The translations under genes were made by a program, and so were the position numbers. Below are positions 1 through 8,097 of a stretch of 64,000 nt of DNA, piece by piece. Each line of letters opens with the position of its first letter. Positions within the stretch are counted from its first letter, which is position 1. Under the pieces are notes generated by a model, which searched no databases, was not told where the DNA came from, and was given only the letters and a program-made list of their open reading frames with translations. Origin of the DNA: Desulfobacterales bacterium (GTDB lineage: Bacteria > Desulfobacterota > Desulfobacteria > Desulfobacterales > JAIPEE01); NCBI GenBank assembly GCA_021737275.1, contig JAIPEE010000021.1, positions 1-64,000 on the forward strand, in the 5' to 3' direction.

Positions 1-1
1 A

Positions 2-79
2 TTTAAAGGGAGCATTAAGACCAAACGGTTTAGTGCGGCGCTTGATGTTGATTATCTGGAGGAAATTATGTTCACCTGA
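2..79 (+). CDS. 3' end of an unidentified gene (partial)
   Basis: An open frame enters from the left edge and stops at a TGA at 77-79, giving 25 residues ending in LEEIMFT. The composition is coding-like, but the piece is too short to assign a family. It is followed by about 290 AT-rich bases without another convincing gene, so it is probably the tail of a gene lying mostly outside the window. It could also be a chance open frame. Confidence 0.4.
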   Translation, partial: FKGSIKTKRFSAALDVDYLEEIMFT

Positions 80-367
80 TCAAAAACATAACGCAAACAT
101 GATAGGGGCTCTATATATTTTACATGCGTTGCCCCTTATTTCATACTTCCGACCTATTGATTTGTTCTCAATGATCCTATAATCTAAACGAAAAGAAATA
201 TTTTTCAAATGTATTAATTTTTTATGTGGAATTTTTGTTTTCATGAATTTTCCATAAATTGTATTCTTTCATTGCAACACAGTTTTTATTTGCTATTTAA
301 CTGTTTTTCGGTCTTGTCGCATCTAAAATCATCTTTATTATCGATAAATTATTTATAGGGGGGGGAT
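80..367. other. AT-rich intergenic leader of the first PEP-CTERM gene
   Basis: This stretch holds no gene I can support. It is strongly AT-rich and ends in a run of eight G residues directly before the ATG at 368, which serves as an unusual G-rich ribosome binding site. I looked for a sigma-54 type -24/-12 element, known for some PEP-CTERM genes, and found no copy with correct spacing. Confidence 0.5.
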
Positions 368-1054
368 ATGAAAAAGTTTTTAAGCTTATTAATTGGCATT
401 TTATTGGTGTTTATGATCGCCGGGGGTGTAAATGCAACCCTGCTAACTTCCTTTTCCGACTATAGTGGGCCGGGGCTAGATTTATCTGCTTATCAAACAG
501 GCAGTTATAATTTCACATTTGGGCCGGAATCAATCCCAGGCGGAATCACTTTTACCGCAGCACCAGGTGGTGGAGGAAATTCAGGACAAGGGTCAGTTCT
601 TGGCCAGGGATCTTACGGGCTAGCTTCAAACGGGTCTTTTGGGGGGGATGCAGTATATGCAGGAGTTGACTCCCGCACAGGGTATGCCGATTTTACATTT
701 GATTCTGAATTGAGTTCTTTTGGCGCCTTTTTTAACTACGCTCCCCAATATGGAGATGCACCCACCATTTCCGTTTTAGATAGTTTAGGCGTTACACTTG
801 AAAGTTGGGATTTGTCAGTATATGCCCCAATTTCTACACCCGGAGGGTTTAATGAGTTTGAATTTCGTGGAATAGATTTGGGGAATGATGTCTTCAAAAC
901 TTTTCGTTTTGGCGGATCTTATATATTAGCCGCTGCAAGTCCATCCGGTGATCCTACTAATCCCTTACCTGCCGTACCTGAACCGACCACAATACTCCTT
1001 TTCGGGATTGGTCTGCTCGGTTTCGCCGGTGTGGCCAGAAGAAAAAAACAATAA
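368..1054 (+). CDS. PEP-CTERM sorting-domain protein
   Basis: A 228-residue secreted protein. The N-terminus is a typical signal peptide (KKFLSLLIGILLVF..., likely cut after VNA). The C-terminus has the full PEP-CTERM signature: VPEP, a hydrophobic stretch (TTILLFGIGLLGFAG) and a basic tail (RRKKQ). Proteins of this class are exported, cleaved and anchored or released by an exosortase, usually in exopolysaccharide-producing bacteria; no exosortase is in this window. The middle is rich in Gly, Ser and Asn, has no cysteine, and matches no domain I recognise. A rho-independent terminator follows at 1078. A second PEP-CTERM gene lies at 3087. Confidence 0.9.
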   Translation: MKKFLSLLIGILLVFMIAGGVNATLLTSFSDYSGPGLDLSAYQTGSYNFTFGPESIPGGITFTAAPGGGGNSGQGSVLGQGSYGLASNGSFGGDAVYAGVDSRTGYADFTFDSELSSFGAFFNYAPQYGDAPTISVLDSLGVTLESWDLSVYAPISTPGGFNEFEFRGIDLGNDVFKTFRFGGSYILAAASPSGDPTNPLPAVPEPTTILLFGIGLLGFAGVARRKKQ

Positions 1055-1077
1055 TATTAAGCAATAGCTTATCTTTC

Positions 1078-1113
1078 AAAAAGGCAGGGTCGTAATGGCG
1101 CTGCCTTTTTTAT
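1078..1113 (+). terminator. Rho-independent terminator after PEP-CTERM gene 1
   Basis: An 8-bp stem (AAAGGCAG at 1080-1087 with CTGCCTTT at 1101-1108) closes a 13-nt loop and runs into a T-tract. It lies 25 bases after the stop codon. Its stem is the same as that of the terminator after the second PEP-CTERM gene (3809-3846). Confidence 0.85.
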
Positions 1114-1175
1114 TGCCTTAAATCTCAGTTTATGAGTTTTTACAAGCGTTTGCCCTAATGCGCCATTCATAGATG

Positions 1176-1206
1176 TTGACAAAAAAAATAAATATTTGAT
1201 ATATAT
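1176..1206 (+). promoter_or_regulatory. Sigma-70-like promoter for the saccharopine-dehydrogenase-like gene
   Basis: A perfect -35 box TTGACA (1176-1181) is followed after 18 bases by TATATA (1200-1205). The rest of the 1114-1369 gap is an AT-rich leader of about 160 bases with no other element I can name. The downstream gene has a near-perfect Shine-Dalgarno (AAAGGAGGT, about 1353-1361). Confidence 0.5.
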
Positions 1207-1369
1207 ATATAATTGGCTGGGAATAACACAATTTGTAAGAGATCCTATCTTTTGTGATTAATCCGGTTGTTATACACATAGCTCAACTTCAGTCTAAATT
1301 GCTTTCAAAAAGAAACATCTTTTCAACGCTACGTATTAAATTATTTTCTAACAAAAGGAGGTAATATCA

Positions 1370-2587
1370 ATGAAGGTGGTTCTAATGGGATCCGGAGGAC
1401 AAGGAGGACCATGTGCTTCTGTTCTTGTAAAAGATCCAACGGTTACCAAAATTAAATTAGCAGATGCCAATATCGGTATGGCTGATAAGGTAAAGGTAAA
1501 AATTAATAGCGATAAAATACAAACGGTAAAAGTTGATGCTACCAATATTGATGCGATAGTAGCAGTTGTACAAGATTCAGATATCATTATTGATATGATG
1601 CCTGTATGGCTTGGACCTACTGTGATGAGAGCCGCTTTAAAGGCAAAAAAACATTACGTAAGTACTTCATTTGATGAACCATATTTAGACCAGCTTGCAT
1701 TAGGACAACCGTTAGCGTTGGCGGAAGATTTTAAAGCTGCGGGGCTTTCAGCATTACTTGGCTGTGGTTTATCGCCAGGATTTATAAACGTAATGACGAG
1801 ATATTATACTGATACGTTAGATACGGTAAAAAGCATAAAATTAAGATTAGGAAAAACAAAAACAGGATTACCCAAATATAATGATGTTACAGCTATCTGG
1901 AATCCCGGATGGTCGCCCAGGCAGGCTTTGTTAGATTGTTCAAATTCCTGTTATGTGTTCAGGAACGGCAAATTTGAATCTTTACCTCCTTATACGGAAA
2001 TTGAAGAGTATACATTTCCAAAACCTGTTGGGGATATGCTAGTATGTCACCATACACATGAAGAAGTAACCAGTTTGCCTTATGTTATAAAAAAAGGAAT
2101 AGAGTATTGTGACTATAAATATTATATAGCACGACAAGCAGCAACATTTGTTGCAATGGGAATGACCTCTCAAGATGAAATTGAGATAAATGGCACAAAA
2201 ATAAAACCCATTGATTTTCTACTTCATTTTGTTCCTAAACCCGGAAATGCTTTTCTTGAAGAAGATATTGAAAAATCAGACATGATTGATAAAGGCACAG
2301 CGTTATATATGGTAATTGAGATTACTGGCATCAAAAAGGGAGAAGCAGTTGATTATGTAGTTAATTGCCCAAAGCTTACAGGCTCTGCAAGAAAATTACA
2401 TGAATTATTCGGGACTTCTCAGATCGGAGTTGCGCTTCCTGCAGTTATAGGCGCTAAAATGGTACTTGAGGGGCAAGATTCGGGGATTTTATTTCCGGAA
2501 CATCTCGATCCGCGCCGTTTCATAGAATTGTTTTTAGATACAGGCATTCCATATAAGTGGGAATTTTCAGAAAAACAGAGAGCTTAA
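1370..2587 (+). CDS. Saccharopine dehydrogenase-family oxidoreductase
   Basis: A 405-residue protein with an N-terminal Rossmann nucleotide-binding motif (GSGGQGGPC, residues 7-15) and the layout of the saccharopine dehydrogenase / carboxynorspermidine synthase family. That layout includes the CGLSPGF-type segment after the Rossmann domain (GCGLSPGFINVM, about residue 140). Family members reduce or oxidise imines joining an amino acid to a keto acid with NAD(P)H. The substrate cannot be read from the sequence; lysine or polyamine metabolism are options. The gene stands alone with its own promoter and strong ribosome binding site. Its codon use is clearly more AT-rich than the fab/rib genes, so horizontal origin is possible. 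Confidence 0.8.
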   Translation: MKVVLMGSGGQGGPCASVLVKDPTVTKIKLADANIGMADKVKVKINSDKIQTVKVDATNIDAIVAVVQDSDIIIDMMPVWLGPTVMRAALKAKKHYVSTSFDEPYLDQLALGQPLALAEDFKAAGLSALLGCGLSPGFINVMTRYYTDTLDTVKSIKLRLGKTKTGLPKYNDVTAIWNPGWSPRQALLDCSNSCYVFRNGKFESLPPYTEIEEYTFPKPVGDMLVCHHTHEEVTSLPYVIKKGIEYCDYKYYIARQAATFVAMGMTSQDEIEINGTKIKPIDFLLHFVPKPGNAFLEEDIEKSDMIDKGTALYMVIEITGIKKGEAVDYVVNCPKLTGSARKLHELFGTSQIGVALPAVIGAKMVLEGQDSGILFPEHLDPRRFIELFLDTGIPYKWEFSEKQRA

Positions 2588-3086
2588 TCTTTGTACAGCA
2601 TTTCCAATTTTTCTGTGATTCAAGTAAGGTATTAATATATAGTGAGAAAATCCTGCCAGGTAATACCCTAAGCAGTCGCCTTTACCGGATAAATATTTAA
2701 AAAAATAGTACTTTTTTCATACTAAAGGCGTATTGACTTCCCCTTGATGGTCATCTATTTTACACCCTAACACGAAACTACTGAAGTGCCTTAAGAGAAT
2801 AGATATGCTTAACAGTTTTTATAAGTTCTTTAATGTTGACGTGTCATCATAATGAAAGTTCTTATCAATTATTACATGTGATATTAGATAATTGACGTAA
2901 TACCCGCTATTCCGGGATAGTTATTGTGAAAGCGGTTAATCAGAATGGCAGGTTATTTAGCGAACGCAAATCTGTTCAGAAAGCAAGAGTGAAATGCCAC
3001 GGGTTTTTACGGATAGCTGGATTGCCAGTTTCATAGTATAGTTCGCTTTCAAAAAATAAGTACTTATCAATGAAAGGAGAAAAATT
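2588..3086. other. 500-bp intergenic region, no gene seen
   Basis: No coding region is supported. It contains an 8-bp inverted repeat (CGCCTTTA at 2677-2684 with TAAAGGCG at 2723-2730) around a 38-nt AT-rich loop. This is a weak terminator candidate for the upstream gene. Short open frames here are not coding-like. Confidence 0.5.
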
Positions 3087-3788
3087 GTGCATAAATTTTT
3101 AATAGGAATGGTCGCAGGATTATTGTTAATCGTGGGAACAAATACCACTTCAAATGCTACGCCGATAAGCTTTACAGACGTTTCTGGAACAGGCACATTT
3201 TTTACTGGTTTCCCAACTGAACAAATAGGAAATGCAGGACTAGGCTTACTAACTGACGGTATTTTCCCCGGCGAGTGGAGTTATTGGCAATCGAATCAAA
3301 CGGTTTCCTTTAACCAATGGGGTGCAGGTTATGATAGAGAGTATTTTACTTTTGATATGGGGTCACTATTCATTGTAGATGATATAAACATATCGGTTGA
3401 TAACAATGATTCTTATACAATAGAATACTCGATAGATAATGCTACCTGGTCGGACCTTACTATTGCTGATCTCTCATACGGAGAAGTTGGTAGTGGAATG
3501 GATACCCTATCAAGCATTTCAGGAAATTCTGAATATGTACCTGAATTAGACTTTGCCCAGTCAGGGCCTGCACGGTATCTAAGGATATTTGTGGATGGCT
3601 ATCAAGGTGTTGGACCTACTTCAGTTCCTGACGTAGGCGATGGCGCATATGCAATAGGTGAATTTCAAGTATTTGGAGAGGCATATGACGATGGCTCTGC
3701 AGCCCCAGTACCCGAACCAGGAACAATGCTTTTGTTTGGAACTGGACTAATAGGATTAGCAGGGATCGTTAGAAGAAAAACAAAGTAA
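3087..3788 (+). CDS. PEP-CTERM protein with discoidin-like fold
   Basis: 233 residues starting at GTG, which sits behind a good Shine-Dalgarno (AAAGGAG, about 3073-3079). It has an N-terminal signal peptide (cut probably near SNA) and a C-terminal PEP-CTERM tail: VPEPGTMLLFGTGLIGLAG then RRKTK. The middle resembles an F5/8 type C (discoidin) beta-sandwich: an early FDMGSLFIVDDI strand, YTIEYSIDNATWSDL, RYLRIFVDG and a closing IGEFQVFGE. Such domains commonly bind carbohydrates. It is probably an exported, exosortase-processed surface or matrix protein. The discoidin assignment is by pattern only. Confidence 0.85.
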   Translation: MHKFLIGMVAGLLLIVGTNTTSNATPISFTDVSGTGTFFTGFPTEQIGNAGLGLLTDGIFPGEWSYWQSNQTVSFNQWGAGYDREYFTFDMGSLFIVDDINISVDNNDSYTIEYSIDNATWSDLTIADLSYGEVGSGMDTLSSISGNSEYVPELDFAQSGPARYLRIFVDGYQGVGPTSVPDVGDGAYAIGEFQVFGEAYDDGSAAPVPEPGTMLLFGTGLIGLAGIVRRKTK

Positions 3789-3808
3789 TGCTCCGGTAAT
3801 TCCGGATA

Positions 3809-3846
3809 TAAAGGCAGAGTCAGAGATGGCCCTGCCTTTTCTTTTT
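3809..3846 (+). terminator. Rho-independent terminator after PEP-CTERM gene 2
   Basis: The stem AAAGGCAG (3810-3817) / CTGCCTTT (3832-3839) is followed by a T-rich tail. It has the same stem and nearly the same length as the terminator at 1078-1113. It may also stop leftward transcription from serA, since the bases to its left are only moderately A/T-rich. Confidence 0.8.
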
Positions 3847-4000
3847 GTCAAAGCAGAAAATTGTTCCAGATTGTCTTGCTTTTAATTAATCTTCAATTCT
3901 TATACTAAAAAAATCATCAGATTTGGCTATCAACTTAGGTTTGTAGACAATTGAAGAGATCGGAGTTATTTTGTTACAAATTCAGGGTGAACAATATTCA

Positions 4001-5590
4001 TCAATCCAAAAAAACCTGCTGAACAGAGAGTATGTTGGGCAGCGCGTTAAGATCCCCAATTACTTTTTCGTCAGCAGGAGCGTCTATGTTGACAATACAA
4101 AATGCTCTGTCTTCCCGGCGGCCAAGATGAAAACGGCCGATATTGATATTATGATTACCTAATGTGGTTCCAACATTTCCAATGACACCGGGTTTATCAT
4201 AATTTTGTATTACCAGCATAGCGCCTTCGGGAATGGCATCCATGTAGATGGTTCCCAGCCTTACAATCCTGGGATTGGTTTGACCGAAGATGGAGCCCCA
4301 TATCTCATCAGGACCATCTTCAACATTTTCCAGTTTGACACCAATGGCCCCGGTAAAATCTCCTTTTACTTCACTGACAGATGTCTCTCTGACGCCGATG
4401 CCTCTCTCTTTGGCAAGGGCAGGCGCATTAATATAATTAACCGGCTGATCGGTAAAGGACCCTAGGAGACCTTTTAAAACGGCATGTGTCAGAATGCCGG
4501 TATCCAAGTTGGTAACATCACCGCTGTAAGTGATGCTTACATTGTGAAGTTGTCTGACAAGCTGCCCCATCATGGCGCCCATCTTTTCTGAAAGATCAAG
4601 ATGCGGTTTCAGGCGCATCATGGCATCTTTTGAAATTGAAGGGAAGTTGATGGCATTCGTGGCAACACCGTTTAAAAGATAGGCAGCTATTTGCCCGGCA
4701 ATCATCTCAGCAACCTTGTTTTGGGCCTCTGATGTACTGGCGCCCAGGTGTGGTGTGAATATGATATTGGGATGTTTAAAAATTGCTAAGGAAACATCAG
4801 GGGGTTCGGTTGGAAACACATCAAGGGCCGCACCGGCGATATGCCCACTCTCTAACGCTTTAAAAAGATCATCCAGGTTAACGACTTCACCTCTGGAACA
4901 ATTAATGATCCTGACACCGGGTTTCATCATGCTGATGGTGTTGCTGTTAATCAGGTTTACGGTTTCCTTTAATCTGGGAACATGAAGGGTGATAAAATCC
5001 GATTGGCTGAGCAGATCATCAAGGCTGACCAGCTCAACATTTAGTTCACGGGCAGCCTTTTCACTGATAAAAGGATCGGTTGCAATAACATTCATCTTCA
5101 GGCCGTTGGCCCTGTTGGCCACAATTTTACCGATCTGGCCAAGTCCGACAATACCTAATTTTTTATCTGTTATTTCAACGCCGCCCAGCAGCTTCTTTTC
5201 CCAACGCCCCGCCCTGAGCGATGCAGTGGCCTGGGGAATATTTCTGGCAAGGGAAAGCATGAGTGAGATCGTGTGTTCGGCAGTTGTAACGGTATTACCA
5301 CCCGGCGCATTCATCACAACAATGCCGCGGCGAGTTGCTGCGGCAATATCAATATTATCAACACCAACACCGGCCCTGCCGACAATCTGCAGCCGGCCAG
5401 CATTTTTCAGTATACCTTCATCAATGTGCGTCTGGCTTCTGAGAGCAATGCCATGAAATTCGTTAATAATTTTTGAGAGTTTGCCGGGCTCCTTGGCAGA
5501 ATTATCTACAACAACTTCAATTTGGCCAGTGGATTCCAAAATGCTTGCGGCGACCGGTGCCATGTTGTCACAGATCAAAACCTTGAACAT
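4001..5590 (-). CDS. serA: D-3-phosphoglycerate dehydrogenase
   Basis: Catalyses the first committed step of serine synthesis, oxidation of 3-phosphoglycerate to 3-phosphohydroxypyruvate with NAD. At 529 residues it is the long form: substrate and NAD domains (Rossmann GLGQIG at 149-154), then an allosteric substrate-binding domain (roughly 310-450) and a C-terminal ACT domain (roughly 455-529) that usually binds serine for feedback control. The catalytic Arg (NCSRGEVVN), Glu (FPTEPP) and His (TPHLGAS) are present. It is a monocistronic minus-strand gene, separated from nifS by about 100 bases. Its product feeds glyA on the other strand. Confidence 0.97.
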   Translation of the reverse strand: MFKVLICDNMAPVAASILESTGQIEVVVDNSAKEPGKLSKIINEFHGIALRSQTHIDEGILKNAGRLQIVGRAGVGVDNIDIAAATRRGIVVMNAPGGNTVTTAEHTISLMLSLARNIPQATASLRAGRWEKKLLGGVEITDKKLGIVGLGQIGKIVANRANGLKMNVIATDPFISEKAARELNVELVSLDDLLSQSDFITLHVPRLKETVNLINSNTISMMKPGVRIINCSRGEVVNLDDLFKALESGHIAGAALDVFPTEPPDVSLAIFKHPNIIFTPHLGASTSEAQNKVAEMIAGQIAAYLLNGVATNAINFPSISKDAMMRLKPHLDLSEKMGAMMGQLVRQLHNVSITYSGDVTNLDTGILTHAVLKGLLGSFTDQPVNYINAPALAKERGIGVRETSVSEVKGDFTGAIGVKLENVEDGPDEIWGSIFGQTNPRIVRLGTIYMDAIPEGAMLVIQNYDKPGVIGNVGTTLGNHNINIGRFHLGRREDRAFCIVNIDAPADEKVIGDLNALPNILSVQQVFLD

Positions 5591-5689
5591 GCAGTATTCC
5601 TTTCAGCAAGATTACCGTCAATCATGCTACTGCGTTGGAATTACTTATAGATAAATTATAACAAATTTCAAATTTAATTGAAGCGCATT

Positions 5690-6871
5690 TTAATTCTTCA
5701 GCTTCCCTTCCTGTGCCTGTTTCCAGAATGGAGACATTTCTCTCAGGCGTTCAATAATTGGCGGCATTTTTTCTATAATATAGTCAACCTCTTCTTCAGT
5801 ATTATAGACACTGAGGCTGAAACGTATAGAGCCATGTGCTGAAGTAAAAGGTACACCCATTGCCCTCAGAACATGGGAAGGCTCAAGAGACCCGGAGGTG
5901 CATGCAGAACCTGATGACGCACAAATGCCGAATTCATTCATCATCAGCAAGATGGCTTCACCTTCTACATAGCCAAAACCGATACTGGTTGTATTTGGCA
6001 GCCGGTTATCTTTTACGCCATTAATATCAGCATCGGTTATGCGTTTAAGAAGTTCAGTTTCAAGCTTGTCCCTTAAAGCCCTGACGCGGGTATTTTCCTC
6101 TTCAAGCTGTTCACCAACCAATTCACAAGCTTTGCCGAGCCCGATAATTGAGGGGACATTCTCAGTACCGCCTCTTCTTCCTTTTTCCTGATGGCCGCCG
6201 ATCATAAATGGAGAGAACTTGGTTCCCTTGCGGACATAAAGAACACCAATACCTTTTGGGGCATGGATTTTATGGCCGGAAAAGGAAAGCATATCAATGC
6301 CGGTTTTTTTAACATCAATATCAATTTTACCAACAGCCTGAACCGCATCGGTATGAAATACGATGCCGCGGTCACTTACTTCACGGCTGATTTCTTCAAT
6401 AGGGAAAATAACACCGGATTCATTGTTTGCCCACATAACACTAACAACTGCCGTATCGTCAGTAAGGCTGTCATACAGGTAGTCAAGGTCAAGGATTCCT
6501 TTGCGGTCAACCGGAACAAACGTTACACGGTAACCGCGTTTGGCCAGATGTTCATAAAGATTTTTGACGGCCGGATGTTCGACACGGGTTGTAACAATAT
6601 GTTTTTTATCCGGGTTTGATGTTATCGCCGCCCTGATCGCCGTATTATCACTTTCGGTCCCACAACTGGTCAGTACGATTTCACTCGGATCAGCATTGAT
6701 CAGCGCCGCAATTTTCTGACGTGCTTCAGCTGTTTTTTTTGCAACCTGGCCGCCAAAATTATGCATACTGGAAGGATTGCCATAAAGTTCATGATAAAAA
6801 GGAATCATTTCATCCAGAACCGGTTTGGCAACCTGTGTAGTAGCATTATTATCTGTATAAATGACGCGCAT
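5690..6871 (-). CDS. nifS: Cysteine desulfurase (NifS type)
   Basis: A 393-residue PLP enzyme that takes sulfur from cysteine for iron-sulfur cluster assembly. The PLP lysine lies in SFSGHKIHAPKG, and the mobile catalytic cysteine in SSGSACTSGSLEPSHVL. The short active-site loop and the pairing with nifU mark it as NifS/IscS group I. Its ATG shares one base with the stop codon of nifU (TAATG), so the two genes are translationally coupled. No nif structural genes are nearby, so the likely role is general cluster assembly, as known for many anaerobes. Confidence 0.95.
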   Translation of the reverse strand: MRVIYTDNNATTQVAKPVLDEMIPFYHELYGNPSSMHNFGGQVAKKTAEARQKIAALINADPSEIVLTSCGTESDNTAIRAAITSNPDKKHIVTTRVEHPAVKNLYEHLAKRGYRVTFVPVDRKGILDLDYLYDSLTDDTAVVSVMWANNESGVIFPIEEISREVSDRGIVFHTDAVQAVGKIDIDVKKTGIDMLSFSGHKIHAPKGIGVLYVRKGTKFSPFMIGGHQEKGRRGGTENVPSIIGLGKACELVGEQLEEENTRVRALRDKLETELLKRITDADINGVKDNRLPNTTSIGFGYVEGEAILLMMNEFGICASSGSACTSGSLEPSHVLRAMGVPFTSAHGSIRFSLSVYNTEEEVDYIIEKMPPIIERLREMSPFWKQAQEGKLKN

Positions 6872-7695
6872 TATTTGACCTCCTCAACAATCAGTTCAGG
6901 TGCAACCAGCTCTCTCAGTTTTGATTCCACATAATCTTTCAGTGTTAACTGTGACATCGCGCATGTTGCACAGGCGCCACACAGTTTGACCATTACCAGA
7001 TTTCCATCAACATCCACAAGTTCAATGCTGCCGCCGTCCTGTTCAAGGGCCGGCTGAATTTCGCGTTCAAGGGTTTCTCCGATAAGTTTGATTTTTTGTA
7101 TATTTGTTAATTTGGCCGGTTTTTTCTTAACAGAAGGCTCCTTTTCAAGGATTTCATCAATAATTGCCTGAATATCATCATGGCACTTTTCGCAACCGCC
7201 ACCTGCCTTAACGTAATTGGTGACATCTTCAATGGAGGTCAGCTTGTTTTCTGTGACTGCACGTTTTATTTCGAGATCGGTTACACCAAAACATTCGCAA
7301 ACCACTTCACCTTCCACCTTTTTTTCTTCTTCGCCCAGGTAGTGGGAAATCGCCTTTTCAAGGGCATCTCGTCCCAGTACGGAACAGTGCATTTTCTCTT
7401 TTGGTAATCCACCCAGAAAATCCGCAATGTCATCATTGGTTATTTTTCTGGCCTCATCAATGTTTTTGCCCTTAATCATTTCCGTTAGAGCTGAAGAGGA
7501 TGCAATAGCGCTTGCACACCCAAAAGTTTGAAATTTTGCGTCCAGTATTTTATTACCATCAAGTTTTAAATAGAGGGTCAGCGCATCACCGCATGCGAGA
7601 GATCCGACTTCTCCGATTCCGTCAGCATTTTCGATTGTACCAACATTTCTCGGTTTTAAAAAATGTTCTTTCACTTTATCAGTATAATCCCACAT
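6871..7695 (-). CDS. nifU: Iron-sulfur cluster scaffold NifU
   Basis: A 274-residue three-domain scaffold. The IscU-like N-terminus carries the cluster-binding cysteines (SLACGDALT, FGCASAIAS, HCSVLGRDAL). A BFD-like [2Fe-2S] domain follows (CECFGVTDLEIKRA and GGGCEKCHDDI, about 133-170). The C-terminal NifU/Nfu domain has the CxxC pair (CGACATCAM). This is the full-length architecture found beside NifS. The gene has a strong GGAGGA ribosome site, a short palindrome directly upstream of it and a longer palindrome further up. Confidence 0.96.
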   Translation of the reverse strand: MWDYTDKVKEHFLKPRNVGTIENADGIGEVGSLACGDALTLYLKLDGNKILDAKFQTFGCASAIASSSALTEMIKGKNIDEARKITNDDIADFLGGLPKEKMHCSVLGRDALEKAISHYLGEEEKKVEGEVVCECFGVTDLEIKRAVTENKLTSIEDVTNYVKAGGGCEKCHDDIQAIIDEILEKEPSVKKKPAKLTNIQKIKLIGETLEREIQPALEQDGGSIELVDVDGNLVMVKLCGACATCAMSQLTLKDYVESKLRELVAPELIVEEVK

Positions 7696-7707
7696 ATTAT
7701 CCTCCTG

Positions 7708-7723
7708 ACCCGAATTTTCGGGT
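7708..7723 (-). promoter_or_regulatory. Short inverted repeat in the nifU leader
   Basis: A 7-bp inverted repeat (ACCCGAA / TTCGGGT, two-base centre) lies immediately upstream of the nifU ribosome binding site. It may be a small leader hairpin or an operator. Its function is unknown. Confidence 0.35.
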
Positions 7724-7762
7724 TATTGTTTTTTAGCTTCGTTGATCTATTAAGTTAATCAT

Positions 7763-7810
7763 TTTATTGTAAAAATAAAGCTAAAATTCAATATTATTTT
7801 AAAATAATAT
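7763..7810 (-). promoter_or_regulatory. nifU promoter region with a 20-bp perfect palindrome
   Basis: Positions 7791-7810 form a perfect 20-bp palindrome (ATATTATTTT then its complement). On the minus strand it is directly followed by a possible -35 box TTGAAT (7791-7786) and, 17 bases on, a weak AATAAA -10 (7768-7763). A semi-palindrome CACAATGGTGTG (7811-7822) abuts it. This layout would suit a repressor or activator site controlling nifUS. It does not match the IscR type 1 consensus I know. Function is inferred from position only. Confidence 0.4.
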
Positions 7811-7969
7811 CACAATGGTGTGATTTTTGACATATGCAGAGCCAAGCCTTTATTTACAAGCTTTTATAGGATAAAGACAAATAATAAAAAATAATTTTAT
7901 CTAAAAAAAAAGTTGGACTTCTGTGGATGATTATGGCAAATTTAGCAAAAAGCAGGTTGTATAATCAGC

Positions 7970-7987
7970 TCTGTTTGATCAAACAGA
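7970..7987. promoter_or_regulatory. 18-bp perfect palindrome upstream of AmmeMemoRadiSam B
   Basis: The sequence TCTGTTTGA and its exact reverse complement meet with no spacer at 7970-7987, about 110 bases before the start of the downstream gene. It is a classic shape for a dimeric regulator site. No family can be assigned. Confidence 0.4.
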
Positions 7988-8097
7988 ATATCAAATAATA
8001 TTCCCAAAATTAAAATTGTACCGGACTATTTTCCCATTCATACTGCTTTTGCAGAATCTTTTGTTAAAAACTGCAAATGAACCCGGAGGATTTGATA

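Noticed and set aside
2950-2970. Sigma-54 type -24/-12 promoter before the second PEP-CTERM gene
   Set aside because: A TGGCAG and a TTAGC occur, but the GG to GC spacing is one base too long and the -12 box is imperfect.
4989-5456. 155-residue plus-strand open frame within serA
   Set aside because: Antisense shadow of the well-supported serA gene.
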